Assembly: GCA_902765975.1 (NCBI GenBank)
Contig: CACXBO010000186.1
Location: 1 to 6,822 of the forward strand
Source of the DNA: Oscillospiraceae bacterium
GTDB taxonomy: Bacteria; Bacillota; Clostridia; Oscillospirales; Oscillospiraceae
Reading direction: 5' to 3'
Length of the DNA stretch: 6,822 nt
A model generated the notes under the pieces. It did not search any database and was not told where the DNA came from. It saw nothing but the letters and a program-made list of their open reading frames with translations. How positions within the stretch are numbered: position 1 is the stretch's first letter; each line of letters starts with the position of its first letter. Positions 6,721 to 6,822 of the stretch are shown one piece after another. Both the position numbers and the translations under genes were made by a program.

Positions 6721-6725
6721 AGGAG
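6721..6725 (+). promoter_or_regulatory. Ribosome binding site of the last gene
   Basis: AGGAG lies 7 nt before ATG 6733 and only 4 nt before the adjacent in-frame ATG 6730. The 7-nt spacing matches the 7-8 nt used elsewhere in this window, so 6733 is preferred. Confidence 0.65.
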
Positions 6726-6732
6726 AAGAATG

Positions 6733-6822
6733 ATGAAAAAGATCATATCACTCTTTATCGCGCTGGCTCTCACAGTCTCGCTCAGCGCAGCTGCTCTCGC
6801 AGAGGGCGAAAAGGAAGCTCAG
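6733..6822 (+). CDS. Secreted protein of unknown function, 5' end only (runs off right edge)
   Basis: Thirty codons are visible. They encode a clear signal peptide: MKK, a hydrophobic core rich in Leu/Ile/Ala, and a likely signal peptidase I site after A-L-A, followed by a charged mature start (EGEKEAQ). No lipobox cysteine is present, so it is predicted to be released rather than a lipoprotein. It begins 16 nt after the cyclase stop on the same strand, so it is very likely the fifth gene of the operon. Its signal peptide resembles that of the FecR protein upstream, but nothing visible identifies the mature protein. A second exported partner for the CHASE2 sensor is possible but unproven. Confidence 0.75.
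   Translation, partial: MKKIISLFIALALTVSLSAAALAEGEKEAQ

Overview
The window is protein-coding almost throughout. It looks like a GC-rich, Gram-positive-type genome, most likely an uncultured Clostridia/Firmicutes lineage. This is inferred from strong AGGAGG/GGGAGG ribosome binding sites about 7-8 nt from the starts, typical Firmicutes signal peptides (MKK + Leu/Ala-rich core + A-x-A) and G/C-rich third codon positions. Taxonomy cannot be proved from the sequence alone.

Layout. (1) Bases 456 to 1, minus strand: the 5' part of a PHP-domain metal-dependent phosphoesterase with a GTG start, running off the left edge. (2) Bases 457-637: a divergent intergenic region with one promoter facing each way and a 15-bp palindrome inside the rightward promoter. 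(3) Bases 638-6822, plus strand: a tight operon of five genes. They encode a metallo-beta-lactamase-fold hydrolase of the cyclic-phosphodiesterase-like type, a GAF/HD-GYP protein, a secreted FecR-domain protein with a C-terminal beta-solenoid-like repeat region, a CHASE2-type transmembrane class III adenylate cyclase, and the first 30 codons of another secreted protein. Two junctions are ATGA stop/start overlaps and the other two gaps are 6 and 16 nt, so co-transcription is very likely.

How the genes may work together (inference). The CHASE2 domain of the cyclase is extracytoplasmic and could sense a ligand, a wall state or the co-encoded secreted FecR protein, while the cytoplasmic cyclase makes cAMP. 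The MBL enzyme is a candidate for degrading a cyclic phosphodiester such as cAMP. The GAF domain of the second protein is of the cyclic-nucleotide-phosphodiesterase type and could read a small ligand to control the attached HD-GYP domain, predicted to hydrolyse c-di-GMP. The operon therefore looks like a self-contained synthesis/breakdown/crosstalk module for cyclic nucleotides with its own exported partners. CHASE2 cyclases near FecR proteins are known from other bacteria. The five-gene combination in a Clostridia-like genome, with a FecR/solenoid fusion and an insertion-bearing HD-GYP, is the most interesting thing here. I see no RNA genes, mobile elements, CRISPR arrays or convincing terminators.
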